Origin: Flagellimonas sp. HMM57
Lineage (GTDB): Bacteria > Bacteroidota > Bacteroidia > Flavobacteriales > Flavobacteriaceae
Length of the DNA stretch: 64,000 nt
Assembly: GCF_021390175.1 (NCBI RefSeq)
Contig: NZ_CP090004.1
Span: 1,674,001-1,738,000, forward strand
Direction of reading: 5' to 3'
A model generated the notes under the pieces. That model did no database searches, was not told the origin of the DNA, and saw nothing but the letters and a program-made list of their open reading frames with translations. Below, one piece after another: positions 1 through 8,596 of the stretch. The position numbers were made by a program, and so were the translations under genes. Position 1 is the stretch's first letter, and every line of letters begins with the position of its first letter.

Positions 1-365
1 AATGTTCCTTTTACACCAAATTCTATCCCACTAAGAGCTTTCAGAACTCCTGGGTCAAACAAACCTACCAAACAAAAAAACAAAACAAAACCAACCAGAC
101 TAACCGTCGATAGCATTATCAATGCATTTTTTTCTTTATCCTGCTTTGCAGGGACGATGGCCATTTCAAACTTTAAGGTCGCCGTACTGGAGAGTATCAA
201 AGATAGTGTCACCACACCTCCTAAATAACCAAAATCGTTTTGATCGTATAGTCTAGAGAGTATGGGGGCTGCCAAGACTCCCACGCATTGAGCTATAAAA
301 GTTCCTGAAGCTAAAAACGAAACGTTTTTTACAAATTGATTATTTAGACCATTTAAGAGTTTCAT
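1..365 (-). CDS. Polysaccharide flippase (Wzx/RfbX-like), N-terminal part, cut by window edge
   Basis: Translating the minus strand from the ATG at 363-365 gives about 121 residues that run off the window without a stop. The protein starts with a short amphipathic stretch, then hydrophobic segments at about residues 15-35, 45-65 and 85-105, in the style of the MATE/Wzx superfamily of lipid-linked oligosaccharide flippases. The LASGTFIAQCVG and APILSRLY stretches resemble the first helices of RfbX-type transporters. Its ATG overlaps the TGA of wecC (ATGA), so the two are translationally coupled. The role, export of undecaprenyl-linked repeat units across the inner membrane, is inferred from family and from the adjacent UDP-ManNAcA genes. 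Confidence 0.75.
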   Translation of the reverse strand, partial: MKLLNGLNNQFVKNVSFLASGTFIAQCVGVLAAPILSRLYDQNDFGYLGGVVTLSLILSSTATLKFEMAIVPAKQDKEKNALIMLSTVSLVGFVLFFCLVGLFDPGVLKALSGIEFGVKGT

Positions 366-1606
366 CAATAGAAGTTGTTCGATAGAATTCGCTTCTTATC
401 GACTCCGCAAAAATCCAAGACTACCGTCCCTTCGTTTATTTCAATAGATTTAAACTCATTATGAGCAACCAAAAAAACAACGATATCTGCCCTTTCTACC
501 GCTTCTTGATAATTGGTTAGCTTGAATACCTTATGGCTTTCTATATTAGGTTCCACAATAAAATATTCTTCATCATTCGCATTTTGAAGTACTTTTTGAA
601 CTATATACTTTGCAGGAGATTCCCTCAAATCATCGATATTTGGTTTAAAGGCCAAGCCCATCAATGCTATGCTTGGTTTTCTTCCGTGTTTTATTTCGAA
701 CTCCAATTTGGCATTCTTAACTTTTTCAGCACACCAGAAAGACTTATAGTTATTTATCTCGCGAGCTGTCCCAATAATTTTTGACTCCATAGGGTAATCG
801 GCAACTATAAAATAGGGGTCCACTGCGATACAATGTCCTCCAACTCCACATCCGGGTTGTAATATATTTACTCTGGGGTGTTTATTTGCAAGTTCTATCA
901 GTTCCCAAACGTTAATGTCCGCTTTATCACAAATCAGCGATAGTTCATTTGCAAATGCTATTTGAACATCTCTAGAGGAATTTTCCACCAATTTGCACAT
1001 CTCGGCTGTTCTAGCATTGGTTTTATGAAGTTGTCCCTTAATAAATTGAGAGTAAAATTCTACCGCCTTATCGGTTGATGCCTTGTCAACTCCGCCAATT
1101 ACCCTATCATTATTTACCAGTTCAAACATAACATTTCCTGGGAGCACTCTTTCTGGACAGTAAGCTATGTGGAGTTGACCTTTTAGTTCCGGTCTTTTTT
1201 CAAAGATAAATTGCATCATCTTTTCAGTTGTGCCAATGGGTGATGTAGATTCAATGATATAAAGGTCTCCCTTTTTTAAAAGGGGAATGATAACCTCTGT
1301 AGCTGCATGAACGAATGACGTGTCTGGCTCATTTTTATCCTTAAAAGGTGTTGGAACCACTATAAGGTAGTTGTTAGCTTCAACAGGAGTAATATCAGCT
1401 TTTAGATATCCATCCTCTACAGCGCTTTCAACGGCTTTATCCAACTCTGGCTCAATAATATGTATTTTACCAGCATTTATGGTTTTGACAACATGTGGAT
1501 TAATGTCTACCCCATGAACCGAGGTTTTGTTCTGAGCAATCAAAGCGGCAGTGGGAAGCCCAATATAACCGAGCCCCATCATCACAACTTCAGGTTTTTT
1601 ATCCAT
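365..1606 (-). CDS. wecC: UDP-N-acetyl-D-mannosamine dehydrogenase
   Basis: The 413-residue protein belongs to the UDP-glucose/UDP-ManNAc dehydrogenase family. It has an N-terminal Rossmann motif GLGYIG near residue 11, the central helical domain, and the catalytic cysteine in PGCGVGGHCIAVDPYF near residue 255. The C-terminal UDP-binding domain includes GLAFKPNIDDLRESP. It oxidises UDP-ManNAc to UDP-ManNAcA with NAD, in the cytoplasm. It directly follows wecB, whose product supplies UDP-ManNAc; the wecB stop and this ATG share one base (TAATG). Family and substrate follow from this pairing; a closely related GalNAc or GlcNAc dehydrogenase cannot be fully excluded. Confidence 0.92.
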   Translation of the reverse strand: MDKKPEVVMMGLGYIGLPTAALIAQNKTSVHGVDINPHVVKTINAGKIHIIEPELDKAVESAVEDGYLKADITPVEANNYLIVVPTPFKDKNEPDTSFVHAATEVIIPLLKKGDLYIIESTSPIGTTEKMMQFIFEKRPELKGQLHIAYCPERVLPGNVMFELVNNDRVIGGVDKASTDKAVEFYSQFIKGQLHKTNARTAEMCKLVENSSRDVQIAFANELSLICDKADINVWELIELANKHPRVNILQPGCGVGGHCIAVDPYFIVADYPMESKIIGTAREINNYKSFWCAEKVKNAKLEFEIKHGRKPSIALMGLAFKPNIDDLRESPAKYIVQKVLQNANDEEYFIVEPNIESHKVFKLTNYQEAVERADIVVFLVAHNEFKSIEINEGTVVLDFCGVDKKRILSNNFY

Positions 1607-2739
1607 TATTGAATTTTAGATATATAATCTACTATTTTTTTACATGCATTGCCATCTCCATATGGATTGTGAAGCATACTCATTTTTGAATAGGCTTGTC
1701 CATCTTCAAGCAATTTTGTTGATTCCAAAATGATTTTTTGCCTATCCGTTCCCACCAAAATCACCGTTCCAGCCTCAACCGCTTCTGGTCGCTCGGTAGT
1801 ATTCCGCATAACCAAGACCGGTTTTCCCAAACTAGGTGCTTCTTCTTGTACCCCGCCACTATCCGTAATAATCATATAAGACTTGTTCATCAACCAAACA
1901 AATGCTGGATAAGACAAAGGGGAAATTAATTTAATATTATCAATATCTCCCAGCATTTCGTGGACTGGTTTTTTAACATTTGGGTTCAAATGCACTGGAT
2001 AGACAATTTGAATTTTCGGATAAGAAATCGCAAGTTGCTTTAAAGCATCACAAATATTAATAAAGCCCTGCCCGTGGTTTTCTCTGCGATGTCCCGTAAC
2101 TAAAATCACCTTCTTTTCTGTATCAATTACACTATTCAACTCAGCCACTTCTGAGTCATAGAAATCAACCGATGTTACTTTGTTGACACTATACTTTAAT
2201 GCATCTATGACAGTATTTCCAGTAACTAAAATAGTGTTGCTTTCTTTGTTCTCTTTGAGTAGGTTTTTCATTGAGGTAATTGTTGGTGCAAAGTGTACAT
2301 TTGAAATTACCCCGGTAACACTCCTGTTCATTTCCTCAGGAAAAGGGGACTGCATATCAAAAGTTCTGAGACCAGCTTCTACATGGCATACTTTTACTCC
2401 AGCATAAAACGCTGCCAAACTAGATGCCATTGTGGTGGTCGTGTCTCCATGAACATAGACAAAATCAGGCTCGTACTCATCAAATACTGTTTTAAGTTGT
2501 GTAATTATAGCTGCTGTGAGCGTATGTAAATTCTGATTTGGTCGCATCAAATCCAAATCATAATCAGGTATGATTTCGAAAAAGCGAAGTACCTGATCCA
2601 ACATTTCTCTATGCTGAGCCGTTACGCAAACCCGTGTTTCAAAAATATTTGGATGTTTCTGAAATTCCTTTACCAATGGTGCCATTTTAATAGCTTCTGG
2701 CCGTGTTCCAAAAACGATAAGATTACGTTTTTTTTTCAA
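1606..2739 (-). CDS. wecB: UDP-N-acetylglucosamine 2-epimerase, non-hydrolysing
   Basis: The 377-residue enzyme interconverts UDP-GlcNAc and UDP-ManNAc. It shows the family signatures GTRPEAIKMAPL at the N-terminus, HGDTTTTMASSLAAF near residue 96, VEAGLRT and PEEMNR with the acidic catalytic residues near 120-135, TGHRRENHG near 217, and the UDP-binding SGGVQEEAPSLGKP near 290. The length is typical. The first codon is TTG, with no in-frame ATG at the N-terminus; the KKKRNLIVFGTRPEA sequence that follows fits the usual family start. It works with WecC next to it to make UDP-ManNAcA for a surface polysaccharide. Confidence 0.92.
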   Translation of the reverse strand: MKKKRNLIVFGTRPEAIKMAPLVKEFQKHPNIFETRVCVTAQHREMLDQVLRFFEIIPDYDLDLMRPNQNLHTLTAAIITQLKTVFDEYEPDFVYVHGDTTTTMASSLAAFYAGVKVCHVEAGLRTFDMQSPFPEEMNRSVTGVISNVHFAPTITSMKNLLKENKESNTILVTGNTVIDALKYSVNKVTSVDFYDSEVAELNSVIDTEKKVILVTGHRRENHGQGFINICDALKQLAISYPKIQIVYPVHLNPNVKKPVHEMLGDIDNIKLISPLSYPAFVWLMNKSYMIITDSGGVQEEAPSLGKPVLVMRNTTERPEAVEAGTVILVGTDRQKIILESTKLLEDGQAYSKMSMLHNPYGDGNACKKIVDYISKIQ

Positions 2740-2788
2740 TAGAAACTTTTAAGATTTAAAATTCGACCCATTTTAAGTAATATAATAC

Positions 2789-3781
2789 TTAAGTAGTAAG
2801 ATTGGATGCTCGTTTATTTATCGCAATCAACGCAGAAATACCCAAAAAGAGTAAAAGCAACAGTGAAGGAATCAAAATAACACTTCTTCCAAAAAAAGCT
2901 TTTTTCACCTGTTGCGAACTCCCAAAATTAATGATGTTTATAGGGTCTTTTTGTTCTTTAAGCGCTATCTTTTTGAGCTCAATATCATAAATCAATTGAT
3001 TTTTGAGTTCGAATAAACCCGTAATCTCTGTCTTCTCTTCGGCACTAAATGTAATTCTTTGATTTTTGATTTGTTCACCTTCAGATTCAAGGCTCTTTGT
3101 ATAAGCAGAAATTAAAATATCTATTTGATCGACAAAAATTTCATTTTTCTCGATACGGTCCAATGCGTTTTGCTTGGCGACCTCTGTTAGGTCTCTAAGG
3201 TATGTATTTGCATTAATATATTGCATCACTTTTTCGGCAAAGACCCTACCTTTATCAATATCCTTGAATAGAAATGTAATCATATGGCTAGGTTCACTTC
3301 TATTTAAAAGTTCAGATTTAATAACATCTGAAAAATCTTCGTTCCCTTGAAATTTTCCCAAAAGTTCTAAATACGCTAAATTTTCCTCTGCATTTTCTTC
3401 CTCTTCCATAGGGGAAATAGCGATTTTAAATTCTCGTAAGCTGGAAGTATCTATACCAATTCTTGTAAAAAACTGGAAATTCTCAGCTCTTAAATTATTC
3501 TCTATTTCTTCCACAACATTGTATAGATAATCCTTGCTCTCCAAATTAGGTTTAACAATGACTTCTATCTTCATTTTTTTTTCCGTAACCTGATTCAGCC
3601 CATAACCGGCAGCCAAACCTATAATAATTAATCCTCCCAATATCAAGGCATGTTTTTTTAAGTACAGGAACAATTTCAAAAAAGCAAGCCCAATTTTATT
3701 GAATCCTTTTCCTATCAGTTGGAACAACTGTCCCAAATCTATTTCATCGGATGAATTACTGTTTACTGGTTGATCTGCCAT
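2789..3781 (-). CDS. Wzz-like polysaccharide chain-length determinant protein
   Basis: This 330-residue inner-membrane protein has one transmembrane segment at about 45-65 and another at about 300-320. A long mostly helical periplasmic part lies between them, as in Wzz/PCP proteins that set polysaccharide chain length. No BY-kinase domain is fused, so it is a PCP1-like rather than a Wzc-like protein. The soluble N-terminus is acidic and polar. It lies one base from the upstream gene and 49 bp before wecB in the same direction. The fold is inferred from topology and context, because the sequence is divergent. Confidence 0.7.
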   Translation of the reverse strand: MADQPVNSNSSDEIDLGQLFQLIGKGFNKIGLAFLKLFLYLKKHALILGGLIIIGLAAGYGLNQVTEKKMKIEVIVKPNLESKDYLYNVVEEIENNLRAENFQFFTRIGIDTSSLREFKIAISPMEEEENAEENLAYLELLGKFQGNEDFSDVIKSELLNRSEPSHMITFLFKDIDKGRVFAEKVMQYINANTYLRDLTEVAKQNALDRIEKNEIFVDQIDILISAYTKSLESEGEQIKNQRITFSAEEKTEITGLFELKNQLIYDIELKKIALKEQKDPINIINFGSSQQVKKAFFGRSVILIPSLLLLLFLGISALIAINKRASNLTT

Positions 3782-3782
3782 C

Positions 3783-5468
3783 TTATGTGCTGAATATTTG
3801 TTTTAAAATTCTGTCCGTTATCAAATATGTTGGTTTCACGCCTGTAGCTCCCAGTCCACCAGAGGCCAAAGTACTCCCCGTTTCCAAAGGATTGTCCGAG
3901 GCGTAATACGCGTAGCGAACTTTTACATCTTTTTTAATACTTTTTCTGATTTTAGAAGCAGATTGAATCGCTTTTTGATAATGAACTCCTTCCATTTCCA
4001 ACCCGATTACGTTCCATGTCGATTCATGAAAAAACCGAAGAATATCCTTGTTCTGAAGTGATGTTCCCAAAACCGTAACCATCGTGCCTTCCAAAACTTT
4101 CAATCCATTGCCTTCAAAATCTGAAGCATTCAATTCATTTTTAAAAGGGTAGTTGTCCGCAGTACCTTCAAAAATATGCGCAGAAGGAATCATTAAATCC
4201 CCTTTACCACCTTCCAAAATACCTGCTTTTCCCATAATGGATATAGAATCTACGTTCAGGAACTTTTTTTCGCTTTCTTCCGAAAATGGCTTTAAAAGTT
4301 CATCTATCGTTTCAAATGCCTGCTCGCCAAAAGCATAATCCATCACAAATATAACGGGTTTTTCTTCGTTGGAAACTGTATCGGACAAATCATAACAGCA
4401 TGTATTGTTTCCAAATTTTGCGGAATCAAAAAGTTGGACATCTATGTTGGCTCCAGATTTGTCATCTATAAACAACATGCCGTTCTTTTCTCCCCAATCC
4501 TTCACTTTTTTTGAAAATTCCTTGTTCTTGGTAGAGCTTAAGGCTTCATAAATATCCAAAGATTCAGAATCAGGAAAATCCTTGGCAAGAGCTTTTTTGG
4601 CAAACAAGGAGTTCATAACGCTATGCATGTTCGCACTTATAATATGGAGTGGCCTGTGTAGTAAATTATGTTTGCTAAGTGTTTGCTTTATTGTTTCTGC
4701 CCAGCGCTCCCCATGAATATGGTGTCCTAGTCGTTCACGCAGTATAGGGCTAAAAGTAATGGTACGCTTGTTACCCGTAGTCTCTTCTTCAATGGCCAAT
4801 TTTCCAAGCCAATAAATAAAGTTTAGAAAGCGATCAGGATTATCTTTCGTGCTGAGTTTGTTCTCAATCTCGACCACATCTTCAAACGTTCTTCCCAATA
4901 TATTGGCCGTATGTATAAACGCTACTTCCCGTTCTGAATCATCCTTTTCTTCGCTTTGGACAAATTCCGCCAGTTTCGTCCAATCCCTTGTGGTATCATT
5001 GCCTTCTTCAACCAAGACACGCTTACATATTTTACCAGATTCTATGAACAAAAAAGTAAGGTGTGTGAGAATATCATAAATATCGCTTCTTCCTCGCGTA
5101 ATCTCAATGTTCATCTGCTCATCGTCAATACGATAACAGTTTCTTCTCCGTTTTGGTGGTACTATTGCCTTTAGGTGCGATTTGGAAAATCCTTCATCCG
5201 AAGTTAAATTGATGAACCTACACTCCTCAATACCTTCTGGCAAACGTTCCAATACATAAATAAGCCCGTTGAGCTCTGCTTTATCTTCGGCCACCGAGCC
5301 GTAGATTTCCGGTCTTAATAGAAGCAAGGCATTGCGCAGCGCATTCCCAGAAACTCCTGAAGGCTTATAAAATCCGCGGTTGAGCAAATGCCGCATGGTA
5401 ATGTATAACCGTTCGATTGCGTTGGTCGATTCTTGGGCCCTGGTTGTTTGTTTTACTTTGTTTGCCAT
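3783..5468 (-). CDS. Uncharacterised protein (DUF6909-like) with nucleoside-phosphorylase-like C-terminus
   Basis: The protein is 561 residues if started at the ATG at 5466-5468. An upstream in-frame start at 5492 is less likely because a TATTTTTG promoter box (5482-5489) lies between the two. The N-terminal half is basic and helical (MRHLLNRGFYKPSG, PPKRRRNCYRID). The C-terminal 200 residues contain LEMEGVHYQKA near residue 489 and YYASDNPL near 516. These resemble the substrate-binding Glu-Met-Glu and the catalytic Ser-Asp regions of the MTA/SAH nucleosidase and purine phosphorylase superfamily. It has no signal peptide. It resembles the flavobacterial family I recall as DUF6909, but no function is established. 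It sits between a Wzz-like gene and a GH3 gene. Confidence 0.65.
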   Translation of the reverse strand: MANKVKQTTRAQESTNAIERLYITMRHLLNRGFYKPSGVSGNALRNALLLLRPEIYGSVAEDKAELNGLIYVLERLPEGIEECRFINLTSDEGFSKSHLKAIVPPKRRRNCYRIDDEQMNIEITRGRSDIYDILTHLTFLFIESGKICKRVLVEEGNDTTRDWTKLAEFVQSEEKDDSEREVAFIHTANILGRTFEDVVEIENKLSTKDNPDRFLNFIYWLGKLAIEEETTGNKRTITFSPILRERLGHHIHGERWAETIKQTLSKHNLLHRPLHIISANMHSVMNSLFAKKALAKDFPDSESLDIYEALSSTKNKEFSKKVKDWGEKNGMLFIDDKSGANIDVQLFDSAKFGNNTCCYDLSDTVSNEEKPVIFVMDYAFGEQAFETIDELLKPFSEESEKKFLNVDSISIMGKAGILEGGKGDLMIPSAHIFEGTADNYPFKNELNASDFEGNGLKVLEGTMVTVLGTSLQNKDILRFFHESTWNVIGLEMEGVHYQKAIQSASKIRKSIKKDVKVRYAYYASDNPLETGSTLASGGLGATGVKPTYLITDRILKQIFST

Positions 5469-5481
5469 AATTAACTTCTGA

Positions 5482-5489
5482 CAAAAATA
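5482..5489 (-). promoter_or_regulatory. Bacteroidota -7 box TATTTTTG before the DUF6909-like gene
   Basis: The minus strand reads TATTTTTG, an exact TAnnTTTG match, ending 13 bases before the ATG at 5468. It places transcription start just ahead of that ATG and so argues against the upstream start at 5492. Confidence 0.6.
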
Positions 5490-5526
5490 CACGAATTCGA
5501 ATGAAAGAAAACAGTTTGTTCAAAGT

Positions 5527-7023
5527 CTAAATCTGAAACTTGGCTAAATCGTCTGCAACTTTTCGGTCATTGGAAAGCCGTTGCACCTTATTTTGCCCTC
5601 CCAGCTTGCCAATGGATTTCATATAATCCTGAAAACCACCCAGTTTTATTTGAGTGATTTTTAAGGGCTGAAGTATATTCCCTTCAATCAAATCTAAATA
5701 ATAACTGTTCTGTTGCAGCATACTTTGCTCTATGTACTCTGAAAATTTAGAAATTTCCGATGGCGGTCTTTCAAATTCAATAAACCATTCATGATACGGT
5801 AGCTCACCATCTTCCGGAGAAGTTTGCGGCGCAACGGTAAACTCGTTTACCAAGGCATCTGTATTTGAAACCGCTGTTTTTAATGCTTCCTCCACTTCCT
5901 TTGCTATGACATGTTCCCCAAATGCCGATATAAAATGTTTTATCCTTCCAGAAACAATAATTTTGTAAGGCTTTAATGAAATAAACCGAATGGTATCTCC
6001 AATGTTATAGGCCCAAAGACCAGCATCCGTAGAAATGATAAGGACATAATCAACGTTCATCTTTACTTCGCCTATGGTCAAGCGCTTTGCATCCTCCTCA
6101 AAAAATTCATCCGCTTTTATAAACTCATAAAATATTCCTGAATTGAGCAACAGCAGCATTCCCAACTCCTTTTGGGAATCTTGATAGGCAAAAAAGCCTT
6201 CACTTGCAGGAAATAGCTCAATACTATCCACCTTGCGTCCAATCAAATTCTCAAACTTGGCCCTGTACGGTTCATAGTTTACACCTCCATATATAAAAAG
6301 TTGGAAGTTTTTAAAAAGTTCGCCAACCTTTTTTCCTGATTTTGTGTTGAGCTTTTCAAAATACATTTGAACCCAGGAAGGAATTCCCGCAATTACGGTC
6401 ATATCCTCATTTTCGGTCTCTTCCACAATCTTATCTACTTTGGTTTCCCAATCTTCGATACAGTTGGTTTCCCAGCTGGGCAGTCTGTTCTTTTGAAGGT
6501 AATTGGGAACATAGTGTGCAGAAATACCTGAAAGACGCCCTAATTTTATCCCTCCTTTTTCTTCCAGTATTGGACTGCCTTGAAGAAAAATCATTTTACC
6601 GTCTACAAAATCCGCATTGCCCGTTTCATGGATATAATTTAAAATCGCATTACGAGATGCTTCAACTTGATGCTTTATCGATTCTTTGGTAATTGGAATA
6701 TACTTTGCACCAGAAGTTGTACCCGATGTTTTGGCAAAATAAATAGGCCTTTCTGGCCAGAGAACATCGTCCTCACCTGCAATTATGCTTTCTACATACC
6801 CCTTAAGTGCTTCATAATCCCTAACAGGCACTTTTTTTGCAAAGTCATCAAAAGTTTTAATAGCCGAAAAGTCATGGTCTTTGCCAAATTGCGTTTCTTT
6901 TGCTTTGGTAATAAGGTGCTCAAAAACTTTTTGTTGTGTCCTTATAGGATTATCTGCCCATTTACTTGTTTTTCTAACAATGTTCCTGGCAAAAAGTTTT
7001 GCGGCAAATGCTTTTAACGACAT
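5527..7023 (-). CDS. GH3 auxin-responsive-promoter family acyl-adenylating protein
   Basis: This 498-residue protein matches the bacterial GH3 family of ANL-superfamily adenylating enzymes, which form acyl-AMP and usually an acyl-amino-acid amide. The phosphate-binding loop is AKTSGTTSGAKYIPIT near residue 97, followed by YGGVNYEPY and ELFPASEG for nucleotide and acyl binding. SAFGEHVIAKEVEEAL near 362 marks the hinge and C-terminal subdomain. It has no signal peptide and is presumably cytosolic. The substrate is unknown. Its ATG abuts the TAA of the M23 peptidase gene (TAAATG), suggesting co-transcription and coupling. Confidence 0.88.
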   Translation of the reverse strand: MSLKAFAAKLFARNIVRKTSKWADNPIRTQQKVFEHLITKAKETQFGKDHDFSAIKTFDDFAKKVPVRDYEALKGYVESIIAGEDDVLWPERPIYFAKTSGTTSGAKYIPITKESIKHQVEASRNAILNYIHETGNADFVDGKMIFLQGSPILEEKGGIKLGRLSGISAHYVPNYLQKNRLPSWETNCIEDWETKVDKIVEETENEDMTVIAGIPSWVQMYFEKLNTKSGKKVGELFKNFQLFIYGGVNYEPYRAKFENLIGRKVDSIELFPASEGFFAYQDSQKELGMLLLLNSGIFYEFIKADEFFEEDAKRLTIGEVKMNVDYVLIISTDAGLWAYNIGDTIRFISLKPYKIIVSGRIKHFISAFGEHVIAKEVEEALKTAVSNTDALVNEFTVAPQTSPEDGELPYHEWFIEFERPPSEISKFSEYIEQSMLQQNSYYLDLIEGNILQPLKITQIKLGGFQDYMKSIGKLGGQNKVQRLSNDRKVADDLAKFQI

Positions 7024-7893
7024 TTATTTAAAATCAATATAATTCAATGGGTTTACTGGTTTCCCCGCTTTCCATAATTCAAAATGAAGATGAGGGCCCG
7101 TGGTCAATTCGCCTGTATTACCAATTGATGCAATAACTTCTCCTGCACGCACCAAATCCCCTTGCGACTTGGTCAAAGAGCCATTGTGCTTATAAACAGA
7201 GGTAAGATTATCTTGGTGCTTAACAATAATAACATAACCTGTTTCTGTTGTCCATTCGGAAAACAAAACGGTGCCATTAGCTATTGATTTTACTGGGGAA
7301 TCTTTAGGTGCGACCACATCAACGGCAAAGTGCTTGTTCTTTGGGTCGAATTTTTGTGAGACCGTTCCATTAATGGGAGAAAACAACAAGGTCTCCACAT
7401 TTTCGATATTTCTTTCAAAAAGATTGTATTTATCTTCTAATTCAACCTCTTCGCGCAAGAGCAAATCTTCTCTTATGGGGGTTAGGTCTATTGTGGATGG
7501 GTCTAGTTTAAATTTTTCGAACAATGAATCACGGTTCGTTTCATTGTTTTCAATATCTCCTCGCAATACTAGACGAACGTTATCTAAATACCTATTGGTA
7601 TAATTTAAAACAGTGACCAATGAATCCGTTTTATAGGTAAGTTCCGTGGCCTGTCTTTTCAATCTCGTAGAAGAGTACCCCGGTATGTATTCTCTAAGCG
7701 GTGTAAATGCAATGAAGAGTGTGGTAAGCCCTATCAATACAATAATAAAAAGAGTTCCTGTGACAAAAACGTTCAATCTGCTTAGTTTAAAAGATATCTT
7801 TTCTTCAAAAGTATTCTCGTTGAGTATGACCAAGCGATACTTGTGCAATAACTTGCGTTTTATCTCTTTTCTCTTTCTCTTGTCCTTTCCCAT
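7024..7893 (-). CDS. M23 family metallopeptidase, membrane-anchored (cell-wall endopeptidase type)
   Basis: With the ATG at 7891-7893 the protein is 289 residues. The track's longer form begins at a TTG that is part of a TATCTTTG promoter box, so the ATG is chosen. A very basic cytoplasmic N-terminus precedes a transmembrane segment at about 43-65. A helical stalk follows, then a C-terminal LytM/M23 domain with HFAVD near 186 and PHLHFELW near 269, which supply the zinc ligands. It should hydrolyse peptidoglycan cross-links in the periplasm, or act as a divisome or elongasome activator if inactive; the ligands visible here look intact. It is probably the first gene of the run M23-GH3. Confidence 0.9.
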   Translation of the reverse strand: MGKDKRKRKEIKRKLLHKYRLVILNENTFEEKISFKLSRLNVFVTGTLFIIVLIGLTTLFIAFTPLREYIPGYSSTRLKRQATELTYKTDSLVTVLNYTNRYLDNVRLVLRGDIENNETNRDSLFEKFKLDPSTIDLTPIREDLLLREEVELEDKYNLFERNIENVETLLFSPINGTVSQKFDPKNKHFAVDVVAPKDSPVKSIANGTVLFSEWTTETGYVIIVKHQDNLTSVYKHNGSLTKSQGDLVRAGEVIASIGNTGELTTGPHLHFELWKAGKPVNPLNYIDFK

Positions 7894-7899
7894 AATGAA

Positions 7900-7907
7900 C
7901 AAAGATA
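7900..7907 (-). promoter_or_regulatory. -7 box TATCTTTG of the M23 gene, near-leaderless
   Basis: The minus strand has TATCTTTG six bases before the ATG at 7893. The implied transcript has almost no 5' leader, a common arrangement in flavobacteria. Confidence 0.6.
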
Positions 7908-8173
7908 ACTTTAGATTTTAATTTTGGTGTTAAGCTTTTTACAATGAACTAACCTTGAGTCGTTCTTTTCTATATGAATTTCGCATTTTATACTATAATT
8001 TCACCTTTTTTTACTTTTCTTGCCTTTGCTATGTCTACAAATAATGGGTTAAATACACAACAAAGGTTTTCTATAAAGGCCATAAACAATCTTAGACACT
8101 AATTTTCGTTAATACCTAGAGCCTTAAGGTTCTTTTTAGTAATTTTACCTTTCACTTTAAAAGTATTGATACT

Positions 8174-8368
8174 ATGATTGCTCAAACTATTTATCTTGGT
8201 ATGCTTGGCCCATGGCAAATTGTACTTATCGTACTGGTAGTTCTTTTGCTTTTTGGAGGAAAAAAGATTCCCGAACTTATGAGAGGTTTGGGCAGTGGTA
8301 TAAAAGAGTTTAAGGACGCATCAAAAGAAGAGGAGAAATTGGAGGGCGGCAAAGAGTCCGAATCTTAA
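8174..8368 (+). CDS. tatA: Twin-arginine translocase subunit TatA/TatE
   Basis: The 64-residue protein has the classic TatA layout. A short periplasmic N-terminus is followed by one transmembrane helix ([23 protein letters not shown]), an amphipathic helix ([14 protein letters not shown]) and a charged, Glu/Lys-rich tail. The FGxxKIPEL hinge is intact. It forms the pore-like oligomer of the Tat system in the inner membrane. No tatC is beside it. It is transcribed away from the M23 gene; a weak promoter match, TACCTTTC, lies at 8146-8153. Confidence 0.93.
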   Translation: MIAQTIYLGMLGPWQIVLIVLVVLLLFGGKKIPELMRGLGSGIKEFKDASKEEEKLEGGKESES

Positions 8369-8596
8369 TTCCCGCACCACAAGTAATCCCTTTCCAATTC
8401 CAGTGTCTTGTATCTACAGGCATTACTGCGCAAAACCTTATTTATACTGCCTACACGCTACAAATACACCCTTTCACAACAAAAAGTTATTTTAGGTACC
8501 TCGTTGTTCTATTTTAGCGTTTGAAACTTACGTTAAATGCAGAATGCCCCGTTTAAAACTGATTTTTCTTACGAGGCACTGTTCAGATGGAGTATT

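Noticed and set aside
6667..7017. 116-codon plus-strand frame opposite the GH3 gene
   Set aside because: It is the antisense of the conserved GH3 ATP-binding region.
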